This document shows positions 49,601-60,900 of a DNA stretch of 64,000 nt, piece by piece. The stretch covers positions 532,032 to 596,031 of the forward strand of contig KL647318.1 in NCBI GenBank assembly GCA_000727475.1, given 5' to 3'. The stretch is from Sarcocystis neurona (lineage: Eukaryota > Apicomplexa > Conoidasida > Eucoccidiorida > Sarcocystidae). The notes below the pieces were generated by a model, which searched no databases, was not told the origin of the DNA, and was given only the letters and a program-made list of their open reading frames with translations. Positions within the stretch are counted from its first letter, which is position 1. Each line of letters starts with the position of its first letter. The translations under genes and the position numbers were made by a program.

Positions 49601-50686
49601 GCGTACCATCTCTACACAGAGAGCCGTGCACTATACTGCTCATGCGGTGATGCTGCACGTGCAGCGTGCTGATCTACTTCGTCACCGTTCGTCCGCAACG
49701 TCTCGCCGACGTCGCCTTTGCCAATGTATTCCTTGTACCTTCTGCGGAGAATACGCGAAGACTTCTATCCGCTGTAGCCGCAGACCCATCTCTGTTAGAG
49801 ATGGTCGTAAAAGTAGAGTCGGTTATGGCGGAGGCATGGAGGGTGTCCCCAAGGCGTGCGCATGTCCAGTACTTGACGCCGACGCCACAGGAGGGCCTTC
49901 GCGTGGCTGACTCCGTTGAGTTCGTGTACGAGTTCATGAAGACAATGCATAAGGTTACGCACGAGGAACACGTAAGCGGAGAGCTCGCTGAAGGTCGTCC
50001 TGGCATCTTGGTCTACACAGGAATGAGGCGAGGTGAGACGTACAAAAAACAGCGGATACGTCAACTGCTGGAGCCCACTCAATCTCCGGAGGTTCTACGA
50101 AGAGAGCAAGCCCGCGTGCCCCACATTAGAGGAGCTTTTTCAACAAAGCACACCGGTGGCTAGCCTTACGTGCAGGTGTGCACATTGTTGTAGCAGATCA
50201 ATCGGAAAGAAGAGCTTCTCGTTGAATCCACACGGTGCAGTTAGTTCATGACGTTAATTCCACGTATGCGCTCCAAACATGCAGGGTGATTTGCTAACAA
50301 CGTATGTGTGGAGTTATTCGGCTGCAAATGTCACCGTGCCACAAGCACCATCTGCACACAACACACGAGCTTGTAGCAGCCTGCTCTTCCAGTATTTGTG
50401 AACACGGTCTCCTAAGGCGTTTGAAAGCTGCCTGACTTTGCTGGTCTTGATTACCTCGTGGACGAATTTTTTCACGCGTGTGCGGGGTGTCTGGTGTGCC
50501 TGCTGCCCCTCTTATTCCCGGTGAAGGCGTCGAGGCACCTGCCGACACACCTTACACCGAATTCAGAAAGCTGCAGATCCTCCGCTATCTGGTGACCATG
50601 TACACTTCCCCGGTGCAGGAGACCGCCCGCCTGTGGCAGATCATGAAGAATGAAGTTCAGCTGCTGGACATTTTTGCGCCCCTGTA
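43674..50686 (+). CDS. Unidentified multi-exon membrane-anchored coiled-coil protein
   Basis: Not recognised by family. Phase-compatible exons are 43674-45024, 45999-46691, 47654-47907, 48609-48967 and 49665 to about 49971 or 50032, with a probable last exon from about 50527 or 50535 to the TAG at 50684-50686. The first exon starts MAPRQERNMESS and is basic and Gln/His-rich with few acidic residues. It has hydrophobic stretches ACVLMAVLLLVVTRV and CGICLASVPALGAVAVIATC, then Ala/Gln/Lys-rich sequence. Exon 2 is Pro/Ser/Ala-rich and ends in a heptad-like region (RLVEQRVAVLEEQ). Exons 3 and 4 continue the coiled coil (VEQRLASLGEHLASE; SLAHRLEDMEEKR). Exon 5 is globular (LIYFVTVRPQRLADVAF). The order basic N terminus, membrane helix, proline-rich region, coiled coil and C-terminal domain recalls mitochondrial Mic60, but no Mic60 signature was found. 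The splice pattern between 49971 and 50535 is unresolved. Confidence 0.68.
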
Positions 50687-51429
50687 GGCCTGATTTTTCT
50701 GTGAGACGCAAAGAAATTGCGTCACGAGTGACTGTAAAGGTAGAAACGTGTGCGTGTTCTGCCCAAGACGTCACAATCGTATTTGTTGACACATTGAAAA
50801 GCAGAACGTGGGTGAGCATACGCGTCACACTATCAGAGCAACCATAAGAAAAGTCTCGCAGTTCGTTTAAAATTTCAGAAGCGCTTGGACCTAAGTTTTG
50901 ACGGTGTTCCACGGACAGTGTTGCAGCGGCATATGCAGGGTACAAAACGCATGTTCTGCAGTCTAGGATTTCGTGAATAGAAATGCTTCCCTGGTGAAAC
51001 GAAGTGTGCAGCACTGTCGCGTTTCACTCTTGTGTCATCAGAAACCAGCTATGAGTCGCAGCTTGCATAGTACACGAGAACGTACACACATGCACAGGGA
51101 AGCTTTCTTGTAGGACAACTATATTGCGAAAAGGTAAACTGATTGACTGCGGAGACCATCAAGTGAACGCTACAACAGACGCTGGGTCAAACACTGTGCT
51201 TGATGGGTACACCGATATTTCAGGTGTGGTTGGTGCAGCAAGGGTGAAACAACGGAAACAACGGGACGGCAGGTAGCCTGAACGTATAATCGGTGACGTT
51301 TCTCTTACGGAGATGTCTGGCGGCGGTAGGGGAAGCTGGTAACGATATGGTCTTCCTGTGTGCGCATGGCGGTGGCGTCCGATGCCTGCAGGCAACCAGT
51401 AGAGGTGGAAGGATGTCACCTTCGCGTCT
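50687..51429. other. Short intergenic or intronic stretch
   Basis: Lies between the probable stop of the coiled-coil gene and the next coding-like sequence. No repeats or domains are visible. A 180-codon minus-strand frame (51014-50472) crosses into it but looks like a shadow of the plus-strand exon. Confidence 0.4.
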
Positions 51430-52417
51430 ATGGTGGACTGGCGCCGCTTCCTGAAATCCCAAATTCACCCTTCATCAAGTGAGTGGCAAGCAGGTGTAGC
51501 ATGTAATGCTGCGTGTGGCGTGAGACAATCAACGAGCTTCTCCACTGTCAAGTAACACCACCCGTATTTAGTTGCTGTGGAGTTTCATAGGGTCTTCTGA
51601 CATGTGTGCTCATTTTGGACCATCGTGCAGCATTCACGGATCTGTGGGAACTAGCCGCACAATACTATTACAGCGTTGTGCTCGCGGTTTGCGTGTACCC
51701 ATTCACTCGTGTATGCGTTTATACAGTGTATAAACAGTCTGCCCCTTGTCGTCCATGCGAAAGGATAAGGAGTCAGCAGCTCTCAGGTCCTTACGTGTGT
51801 TTGTCTGTGCTCTGCTAAATATTATTCAGAGGAGGCATAATGTTTGTACGACTGGAGCTGACGCGCAGCGGTACGCGATATTCTCTGTTTCCGAGTCCTA
51901 CGCTTTGGCTGAAAATCTTGCAGCACTTAGCTCTCGCGGACAGGACCAACGTGGGGACGTTTGCAGTGATAAAAACTCACCTGGCTAACGTGTCGTGGAT
52001 ACGTTCCCGAGTGCAGCGTCTGTTCCAGTCGCCGCCGATGGGCGAGCTGGCTGTATATGTTCACAGTCACCAGCGCACTACACAACCCTCCGAACTGCAG
52101 GCCGCTGAAGCGAAACGGTCTGAAGGCAAGTCAAAGCGGACTTCCTACGCCACCCGTGAATACCACAAGGGGCTTGCTGAAGTTGTGGAGCACATCACTG
52201 ATACTTTAGCTCAGTCTGTCCTCCCGTACACAGCGCGTCAAGGCTTCACCATGCGCCGGCACCTTTTCGTGCACGTTTGCGAGACAGAGGTGAGCTGCAG
52301 CACACAAGAGTCTACACAGTGATGAACACAGCACTCCTGCACGCGTCTGTGGAAAGCGGCACAGAGATCGACGCTGAAGACGCTGCGTTGCTGAAGGATT
52401 GGCTCAAAATGGTATAA
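51430..52417 (+). CDS. Tentative multi-exon gene, unidentified
   Basis: Not recognised. A candidate first exon at 51430-51478 (MVDWRRFLKSQIHPSS, donor GTGAGT, phase 1) can join a second at 51631 (acceptor CATCGTGCAG) that reads TFTDLWELAAQYYY. A long frame from 51830 (acceptor TATTATTCAG) reads FVRLELTRSGTRYSLFPSP, then WLKILQHLALADRTNVGTF and QGFTMRRHLFVHVCETE. It is followed out of frame by VMNTALLHASVESGTEIDAE and KDWLKMV ending at 52417. The change of frame near 52290-52320 cannot be bridged by a normal-sized intron. The end of the second exon is also uncertain. Treat it as coding-like sequence rather than a finished model. Confidence 0.4.
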
Positions 52418-54302
52418 AAGTTGACAGGCTGATATGCCAACGCCGCAACTCGTGTCGGGGATGGGTAAAAAGAACCAGCAATCTAGTTTGCTCTATCGCG
52501 TGTGTGTACCGACATCGCACAACGGGCAAAATGGGCTTCGGGAGAAAAGTCCGATACTGGCACGAACGGAAGCGTAAGAAACAGGGAAAGGATACCTTTA
52601 AGCAGCTTACGAAACACGCGTGTGGTGAATCTAGAAAAGGAACAGGCGTTCCTCATTTTCGACACGGGAAAGTACTTTAGCAGAGGAGATGCATCGGGAG
52701 ATCGCAGGGGCGGAAGGCCTAAAGGCCATCGTGAGCGTAATTAGGAGGAATTCTAAAAGGTTTATCTCAAACAGGATATCGTCTTCAAAAGATATAACGA
52801 AACAGATCATCAAGTGCGTTCCAGCGCAAGTACGTGTTCTATCTTTATAGACGAACCGGCAACGTCATACCCATACGTATTGTACGCCCAGGCTAACCGA
52901 AGTCGGCAAGTTGCATCGCTTTGAATGAGGAGGGCAAAGGCAGCATTTTAAGTGGTGCGGTATAGCACCGCACCTGCGGCGACACGTGTGCCTGCGGCTA
53001 CCGTACCACTGACAAGGAATCTACAAATGGGCGGAGACGACTACTGGACCTCGGTGCACACAAATGCAGACGTGAACTCGACATGCCTCAAGAACACGTT
53101 TCATGCCCTGTGAGAAGAGGAGAAAACTTTGTGCGGAACGGACGCGTGGCTTACGGAGTTTCGGTTTTTCCGAAGAACAGTAATCCACGGAGGAAGGAGC
53201 CAACACGTCGACTCTGACAATTATCCACAGAAGTTCGTGATTTTACTTCCTGGACTGCTTTCGCGTGTTTAAGAAACGTGTTTCCTGTCATGCCTACTGC
53301 TAATGCATCCATAACCTGATGTGACGTTGGACACGCCTTTTTAGGAACTGCAGCTTCTGCTGTGCGGTCGCGTAGGACTCAATTAGACCCGATCCAGATA
53401 TTTGCGCACAAAGTTACACCTTTTGCCCAGCAACCTTCTTCGAAAGAAACGAGCACGTACGTGCTTTAAGGATTTCAGTGCTCTGTGTTTGTCATTTACC
53501 TCCGTGCTGAAAGTTGGAATTTGTAGAAGCTGGACTCCGGCAGGTACGCTCGAGCGTACGTAGGCGCTTGTCACGACGAGTTGGGCTCACCGCGTCTACA
53601 GAGACTTACCCGCAAAAGTACTGCTGCATCCGTGAATGGGTATCCTAGTCGTTCCCCTTTTGGAAGGGCAAGATTGCAGGATCGAGAGAGAAACAAAGCG
53701 GGCGCACGAATTGTTCAAAGTGTATAGGATGCAAATGACGTCAGGTGAAACAGTTCATGCAAGCGCACGCCTGGTCTCTGCTACTGGGCACCATGGCTGG
53801 AGAAAGCCTTCGCGGACGGAACTGATTTCGCCCTGCCTAGAAATGATAGACACCTCAGCGCAGTCACAAGAGTAACCGCAGCCAGAACTGGGAGCTCGCT
53901 CGGAAAGACGGTTCAGTTATACAAGGGTCCCAGCTACGGTCTTCCTTTAGCACCGTGCCTCCTCATGTCGGCGTCCAACACGTGCCGACCGAATGCCCTT
54001 GCCGGTAGCGACGAACAGTCCTAAAGTGCCTTCCACACGAAGGTGCACCACCAAATATCCTATTACATGGTGCTTTCCACCGCGTGGGAATCGTCGGCGC
54101 ATACAGGATCGTTTAAGCACGCCTTCTACTATCGACACTGCGTAGGACTTCGGTAACGTCCATTTTGAGTCTTGTGATAAAACGAATGTCCTCCAGAAGG
54201 ACAACCGCATCCCTTGTACTCACGCAGGCTTCACGCGATCGTGCGCGATCATCACGAGCTGTACCGCCACCTCCACCGAGGCGACTATACTTTTAAAGGA
54301 TG
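52418..54302. other. Intergenic, no recognised gene
   Basis: Only short frames are seen. The longest plus-strand frame with protein-like content is 53636-53875 (LLEGQDCRIERETKRAHELF), which has no recognised domain. Confidence 0.45.
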
Positions 54303-54404
54303 TCAGCCAGTGTGGCAGACGTGCTGAGTATAGGCATCAGCCAGTGTGGCAGACGTGCTGAGTATAGGCATCAGCCAGTGTGGCAGACGTGCTGAGTATA
54401 GGCA
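54303..54404. repeat. Three perfect tandem copies of a 34-base unit
   Basis: Copies begin at 54303, 54337 and 54371 with TCAGCCAGTGTGGCAGACGT and end TGCTGAGTATAGGCA. All three are identical, which points to recent amplification. The flanks diverge immediately. Confidence 0.97.
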
Positions 54405-54554
54405 CCTGCCGTACACGTACTCGCAAGACCTACGTACATACGTGGTGGGTAGGATGAGACTGTGAAGCTGGCACACTGTGCCTCTGACACTGGTAAGAAA
54501 CACAGGGGCTCCACGCAGATGCAGATATTGCTGTGTGTGGTGTACTCCTGCTCC

Positions 54555-54915
54555 CTACCATATCTCCCGTGAGTGGCACGGCGTCGTCGCCGCCCACTGA
54601 CCGAGGTTTAGTGCTGCCTTTTGCGTGATCGGCTTTAAGCACGGACTGACAGCGTGCTGTCTTCGGGTATGAGCACACAGCCCGTGGCGCGCCTGCAGTC
54701 ATGCAGTCTAAAAGCCGGCCTATCGTCCAGCCTGCTTGTTATAGGTAGTGTGCGTGTCCCCCCTGGCGTATCTCACACGCGTGGCACGCAGGTATCCCCG
54801 CCCACAACCAGAGCTTCGATTCTGCACTTGGCATCATGGGCTTTAAAGACGGATAGACGGCGTGTTAACCACAGTGTGTGCACACATCCCACGCCAGGTT
54901 CGTGGTCCTGCAGTC
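54555..54915. repeat. Diverged direct duplication, two copies about 210 bases apart
   Basis: Copy one (about 54560-54700) and copy two (about 54768-54912) share ATCTC-C--G-GTGGCACG, CCGCCCAC, GGCTTTAA-GACGGA-GAC, GCGTG-T and CCTGCAGTCA in the same order. Many substitutions separate them, so it is an old duplication or two copies of a dispersed element. Confidence 0.7.
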
Positions 54916-55132
54916 ACTGAGCCACCCTACAGTTTAGAGCTATCTATGACGAAAGCACGGATTAACATCGCAGTGAGAGCTGAACGCTGACTTTCCAAAC
55001 CACCGGCCAATTCGGGTCTATCCAGCCTTCCTACGAAATCAACGTTGAGTTGCAAACTGCGGACAACGTACAGCCTTGCCAGTAGTTTGTCGAGTGGCTT
55101 CGAAAAATAACGATGTCACAATTTCACACGAG

Positions 55133-55226
55133 AAGACTGGGCTTCGAAGTTATTCAATGCTCAAAAGCGGTACGCTCGCAAGACTGGGCTTGGAAGTGAC
55201 TCAATCCTCAGGAGCGGTACGCTCGT
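55133..55226. repeat. 47-base near-identical tandem pair
   Basis: AAGACTGGGCTTCGAAGT and AAGACTGGGCTTGGAAGT start at 55133 and 55180. Both copies end AGCGGTACGCTCG. It lies about 400 bases beyond the eS19 stop codon. Confidence 0.92.
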
Positions 55227-55628
55227 AAACTCCAACGTCTTTCACGCACTGGCACCACTGACCCGCGCATAAAATGTATACATTGTCCCGGTGGCACAGA
55301 TGACCACTGGCGCGTTACACGCACCTTTCCTGATTTTATACCGATAACTGTGGTACGTCGCGGTCTCCAGTGCAAAAAAAAAACAAAATCTCTTTTTGCC
55401 CTGCGCCACACGATCTTCGAGATGCAAGAGACATGCTGCATTGTTAACCTCTCGACAAAGTTATTGCAACCCTGTATCCTTCTGACCGAGTGAACAAAAC
55501 TGCAATTAGACCCTAAACCGCAGTCGACCAGAACCGTTGTCTGCATGCTTGTGTGTCCAGCGAACACGTTCCAGTGTAGACACGTCGCAGCAGCACAGCG
55601 TAAGTCTCTGCCGGTGCCGGCGATGTAC

Positions 55629-57900
55629 TCACTGTGACACCGCCGTCTTCGCACACTCGCGAGCGATCACATCCAACTCCCGCTGGCCCTCCTTCGTCAG
55701 TCGGCGCCCCCTGCGACGAGTACATTAGCAGCACTCGGTGTGGGGTGAGGCACACGATATTTGACGTAGCACGCGTATTCGCGGCTACACCACATAGTGG
55801 AACAACGAACGCGCGCTCGCAACATACAAATGTAATCGCAACCACAAACTTGTCGACTACTGCACCACCCCGCCTCCCCTGTTCCCAAAGCGGCTAGTTA
55901 TTTATGATAGAGTGAAACAGCCTGCTTACCATCTCGCTTTTCACGCTGTCTGTCTCGGACTTCAAGACGCAGCGAACTTCGGAGACGCGTTCACCAATAC
56001 GCGGATGTCTACACTCCTCTGACGTCGGACGGCGGGATAAAGCGTCCACACTCAATCCTCCGTGCTACTTGAAAATGTGCGCCCCTCGTTACACTGCGAA
56101 TGATTTTCACTCTAATCCCCTCGCGCGGCTTCTTCAGCGCAGTGCTCCATATATAGCTACCTCCACGGCACAGTGCTAATGAACCACATTTCAACCATGC
56201 CCGCGCAAAACGAGTAATACTCACCATCCACAAAACTCTCTGGCTGTTCTACATGATTCTTATGACCCGCTGCACTGGCCAGCTGCCGTATGGTCACCCT
56301 ATCTACAACGGTAACTGTGCTTTTCTCCAAGTAAGACGCCAAAAGCAGCAACGCAACACTAGCAACTGGCACTCGTTATAGTGTCTACTGGCGCACAATC
56401 CGTGTGCACTTACCTACTTCGCGCGTGAGATGTGCGAGTCCGGTCACACTGCCGTACGAAACCGATACGTCCCACACCTGAGCTACGGACCGCTGCCACA
56501 TACAGGGTAGCGATGGACGGAAACGGAGGCGAGCACGCGTCGAAACAACTGTCAACTTACGACTTTTCGGAGTCGCTCTCAACAAGGCCCAGCTGTTCGA
56601 ATTGCTGCAGGATGTACCGAATGATCTTGCCACTGGCCTTGGAAGTGTGATTCGGACGCACACCCCGTCGCTGCCTGCAGCTGAACACTTTGCGAAAGCC
56701 TCCCACTCCGCAATCAGGGCGGATATACAAGTGACGCAGGATCGCCGCAGCCCTCACGTACAGCCAGTCTGCGTCCGTGGGAGCCAGCTCCTTTGCCTGC
56801 ATACACAGACCACACTTACAGCCGCTCTTGTACAGCTACTCTTGCATATGCGCAAACACATATGTATCCATATGTATCTTCCCGCCTGAACACGGCATAG
56901 CGCAAGTATGAGCATAGCCAGTACAAGTTTGTGCTTACAAAAACAGCCGTATGGGAGGGTACTGCATTAGATTCTCATTCGAGTGCCCCAACACTACCAG
57001 TACGTAAACTGGGGTATTCCACAAGATGACGCTTGTCCAAACTTGGTCGCCGCAAGAGTTAGACGTTTTAACACAGATCGCAATTTTCAATAGCGAAATT
57101 AAGCTACAAAGTCGCCGAGTTGCTCCCCAGCCCGCCAGCTGTGTCATCTACAAGTGATAGAAACACTTGTATCGTTAGTACGATTCGAAGTAGCCATAGG
57201 ATGCTGTGACGGGCGCACGTGAATGAAGGGGATGTGTAAACAGCGAACAGTTCCAGATCTACGCTGTATCTCGAAGCAGTATTTCAACAAAAGACGTTGT
57301 TAAGTGGGAGCGGACACACGGCATCAGAGCACAACTGATGCGGCACCAGCTGCAGCACAGTCGGGACCGAACATTACGCTCTTCAGCAGTAGCAGCAGCA
57401 GACACGCTTTCTGCCCATCGCCACCAGTGCGCTACCTCTTCTCAACCGCAGTATTCAAACAGCAATCGCATGTATATGTACACTAAAGGGACTGCAGTGT
57501 GACCTATCCTTTTCACTGCATACGACCAGGAAGAAGGAAACCAATACGGACGGCATTAAGGAGACAAACCCGCTAACGTTCCATCGTTAGTTTACGTGAA
57601 AAGAGAAGGAGACTCAGTAAAGCAGCATGCTGCGGACCTTCACCGGGAACGATCCCTGTCTCAGTGAAGGGCACAGCAGCGGCTGCTCTGCTCAGAAAAC
57701 ATCAGGACGCCACTTTCATTTTCTGCTACAGTTTATCCGCGTACGTGTCCCGTTTTCACATGGTCGATCCATTTGGGAACTTGGAAGCGACCCTTTTTCA
57801 AGTGCTTCGCGTAGAGCTTGATGAACGCATCTGCCTTCACGTCCTTCACAGTGTGAACTTTGGTCGGCTGCGCCGCCTCGTAGAGAGAAGTACCCGGCAT
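55629..57900 (-). CDS. RPS19: 40S ribosomal protein eS19 (S19e), three exons
   Basis: eS19 is a small-subunit ribosomal protein needed for 40S maturation. Exons on the minus strand are 57900-57745, 56796-56561 and 55710-55629. Junctions fit in phase (0 and 2), with donors GTACGC and GTAAGT and acceptors TATGCAG and TCGTCGCAG. The product is 157 residues against about 145 in animals. VKDVKADAFIKLYAKHLKK matches the N-terminal helix and VPKWIDHVKT follows. KELAPTDADWLYVRAAAILR, HLYIRPDCGVGGF and GRRLTKEGQRELDVIARECA are typical family blocks. The ATG at 57900 gives MPGTSLYEAAQPTKVHTVKD. An in-frame ATG at 57948 is less likely. The ending AVSQ replaces the usual basic tail. The introns are 948 and 850 bases and lack trinucleotide repeats. 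Confidence 0.96.
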
Positions 57901-60900
57901 TCTGTTGACACGGCGACAGTGGCGATGCCTCCACGCTTCTGCAGTCATAAACCGCCAACAGGATAGGAGTCACTCGTGTCTCATGTTCTCGGCTACCCGC
58001 AATGAGACGTCTAAAATCCATCTTGTCTGCTTACGTGTCTAGACACGCATCAACTCATTCTCAGAGATACACGTACGCACGTAGTACAGCACTACTACAC
58101 GAGTAACGACGCAAGGTAACGGGAAACACGCAGAGAACGGCGTGCGACCTGGGAAGAGAAATTCCCTTTTTAGGAAGAAAGGCGCGGCAAGCACAGCGGA
58201 GTCTGTCGTTGGAGAATCTGGGAAGGTGGATGAGCATTTCTCCCCTTGTGCTCCGGCAAACGTTAGAGGGTGAGGACTACTGAACCTCTCCCCGATTGCT
58301 CAGTATATTTCAATTGTCTCTCCATATACAGGTACCCACGCACACTAGTGTGGGCTGAGCCTTTCACGAGGATCCACTGTTGACAAAGGCGACCTGACCA
58401 GCATGCAAACCAGCGCGCCGGGAAACGCCACGTGGCAAACTTTGGCTCCCACAGCAAACGGAGCAGGCACCGCCTGCCCCTGAAGATGGGATGGCTGCGG
58501 CCCATGACAACACAGCCCGCGCGCATTTTTCAAGATGCACGTAAACCACGTAGCTGCGACGGCCTTGTCCGGTTGTCAATGTTTTCCCTTCCACAACCTC
58601 CACAAAAGCACTGCATCTGTGTAGAAAGCTAGATCGGGCTTCCCAGAACTGTTCAGGGTGTCAGATAGCACCAGGACAGCTATGCACTGCGTACACGCAC
58701 CACAAGCAAGAATGTCCGGATCGGTCAACTGTAGGGCACTGTGGTGCACTGGAAAGGGCTCTGAAGGAATCGCCCAGACGATACATGACAAGTGTTAATT
58801 TTGCTAACGGGCGAAAACAGGCACAGTGCGGAGTATGGAAGGCCGAACGGCCACTGCGGCAGTCAGACATTCAAACCAGGCACTTTCGCGTTCGGGGGGA
58901 GAATTGTACAGTGCGTCTCCTCTGTTTATCGCCGACGAGAAGGCTGACGATGGCTGCAGACTTCCTACGAAGGACAGGTGCTGGAAACCGCTTTCCGCAA
59001 CACCTACAAAGGGGAGGAGCCGCACCGCGCCACCAAACGCCTGCAGATGCTTACCTGATTCTGGATGAGGATGTCGCGGCTTGGCATGTAAAATCGGATA
59101 GGCAGATAAAGACTGCAGTATGGAAAGATCTACTCAACGTGGGCCATCTGCTCTATCGCTTCTCAACAGTGGTTCCGCCAACGGGAACAAATCGTCGAAC
59201 CAACACGTCGTACGTACGGCTTCCGCGTTGGTAGCCGCCGGGGCGGCAGACTGCATGCAGCAGTGTGGGGTGGCTGCCTCGTCGGACAGACTGTCTGTCA
59301 GCCGCAAGTGTACCACGACAGACCCACGCACGAAGTGTCTTCCAGAATCTGAGAACATATTTTTCACAGCACGCAGGGAGCTAATGAGTACAAGAGACGG
59401 ACAAAAGGGTCACGGAGATGGGTTTGTTATGGAGAAAGAAGTTTTCCCAACCACATATCGTGGTGGGCCGCCAAGAAGTGATGGGGGATGCGAGCACCGA
59501 TTCCATCAAAAAATCGATGCGTGTATATTCGTACCTTCATAAACAGGTAGACCTTTACACCCCTCCACGGCCACCGGCGTATAGAAAACTTTGACGAAGG
59601 AAAAAATTGTTCATATTCTGAGTGGGTAAGTCGGTACTGGTTGGCTGGTCTACCGAGCAAGTCAAGGCTGACGTATAGCACTTCCTTACGGGGGAACGGG
59701 GCCCAATGTGCCAGTTTTGCCGTACAGCTGAAGCCCCCTGCCAGTGCAGCTGCCGACAGATTACCGGCTCAAGTGAAGCTGCCTACCACGAAGCGGCAGA
59801 ATGCGCGTGACAAGCACTGCCACGCATGACCCAGTACGCTGAAATGAACAGGATACCTATTTTAAACACTTGCACCAATTACAGTTCTCTCAAATGTGCG
59901 TATGGTAACGATATTCATTATTTCATGTAAGCATATCCACGCGTACGGCCAGGGTAGGTTTTGCAGCTTTCTTTATTGTCTATGCTTACTCTGTGCTGTT
60001 ACATCGCGAGGTTCGCACGTGAATACCTGTGCTGTACTGCAGCTGCGTCTACGGCGTGCAGTGCCTCTGGGGTGATATAGGACGGTAGGCACCAACTCGA
60101 AAATCATTTGTCCAAATTATATGCCCACGCAAACATGTGAAGCGGGAAAGACTGACGCTTTCTGCGCAACGGGCGTTCCTCCGCTTGTACGAGTGGCGTC
60201 GTGGAGAGGCACCAAGTTTGCTTTGTCGCAGTTCTCTTAGATGAGAACTTCTGTTCGCTACAAAGTACCGCACGCACTGTTATACTGGCATCCGCGTATA
60301 AAGTAATCTTTATGATAAGGGCGGGGGACGGGTACACAACAAGTGTACGACTACGCGCGCACACGGCACTATTACTGCACAAGTCGCAGACACCTGCGCT
60401 GCAGCTCACAAAACCCGCCGTGTGTCCCCGGCCGAACACACTTTCCTGTTCAATTTTCCACGGCATTGTATCTAACTGGGCGCGCGCGTTGGTGTGTGTG
60501 TGTTCTATTGAGAAGCAGTGCTAGTAAACGTCTGCATGTTCGACGGGTTTGGGAGACAGACATCAGCTGCCGCTAGAACGGCCCATGCGCACCTTTACTG
60601 CTGTGATACGGATGAATGTTGTACTACCGTGCCTTCAATGGTTTCACAAAAGCGCAAATGGGATCTCGACAGCGCACTGCCCTGTGGCATGAGTGCTCAC
60701 GAAAAGGGCATGATACGTTGTCTCGCATGGTGTCTCACCGATGTGGTTTTGCAGGAAAGGATCGATTCGCCGAACACAGACAGGTGCACATTAGTCCGTG
60801 CATAATTGGACACATTTTGAATTGACAGCGACCTGTCCACACTTAGTACAAACGGACTTCCGCGGGCGACAGGATACACCTATATATACCTGTAGTCTCA

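Noticed and set aside
50472..51014. Minus-strand frame of 180 codons
   Set aside because: It overlaps the probable last exon of the plus-strand coiled-coil gene, whose frame is more protein-like. It has no domain or splice support.
55208..55654. Minus-strand frame of 148 codons after the eS19 exon 3
   Set aside because: The eS19 frame ends at TGA 55631-55629 in the expected place. This frame is in another phase and includes the 47-base tandem pair.
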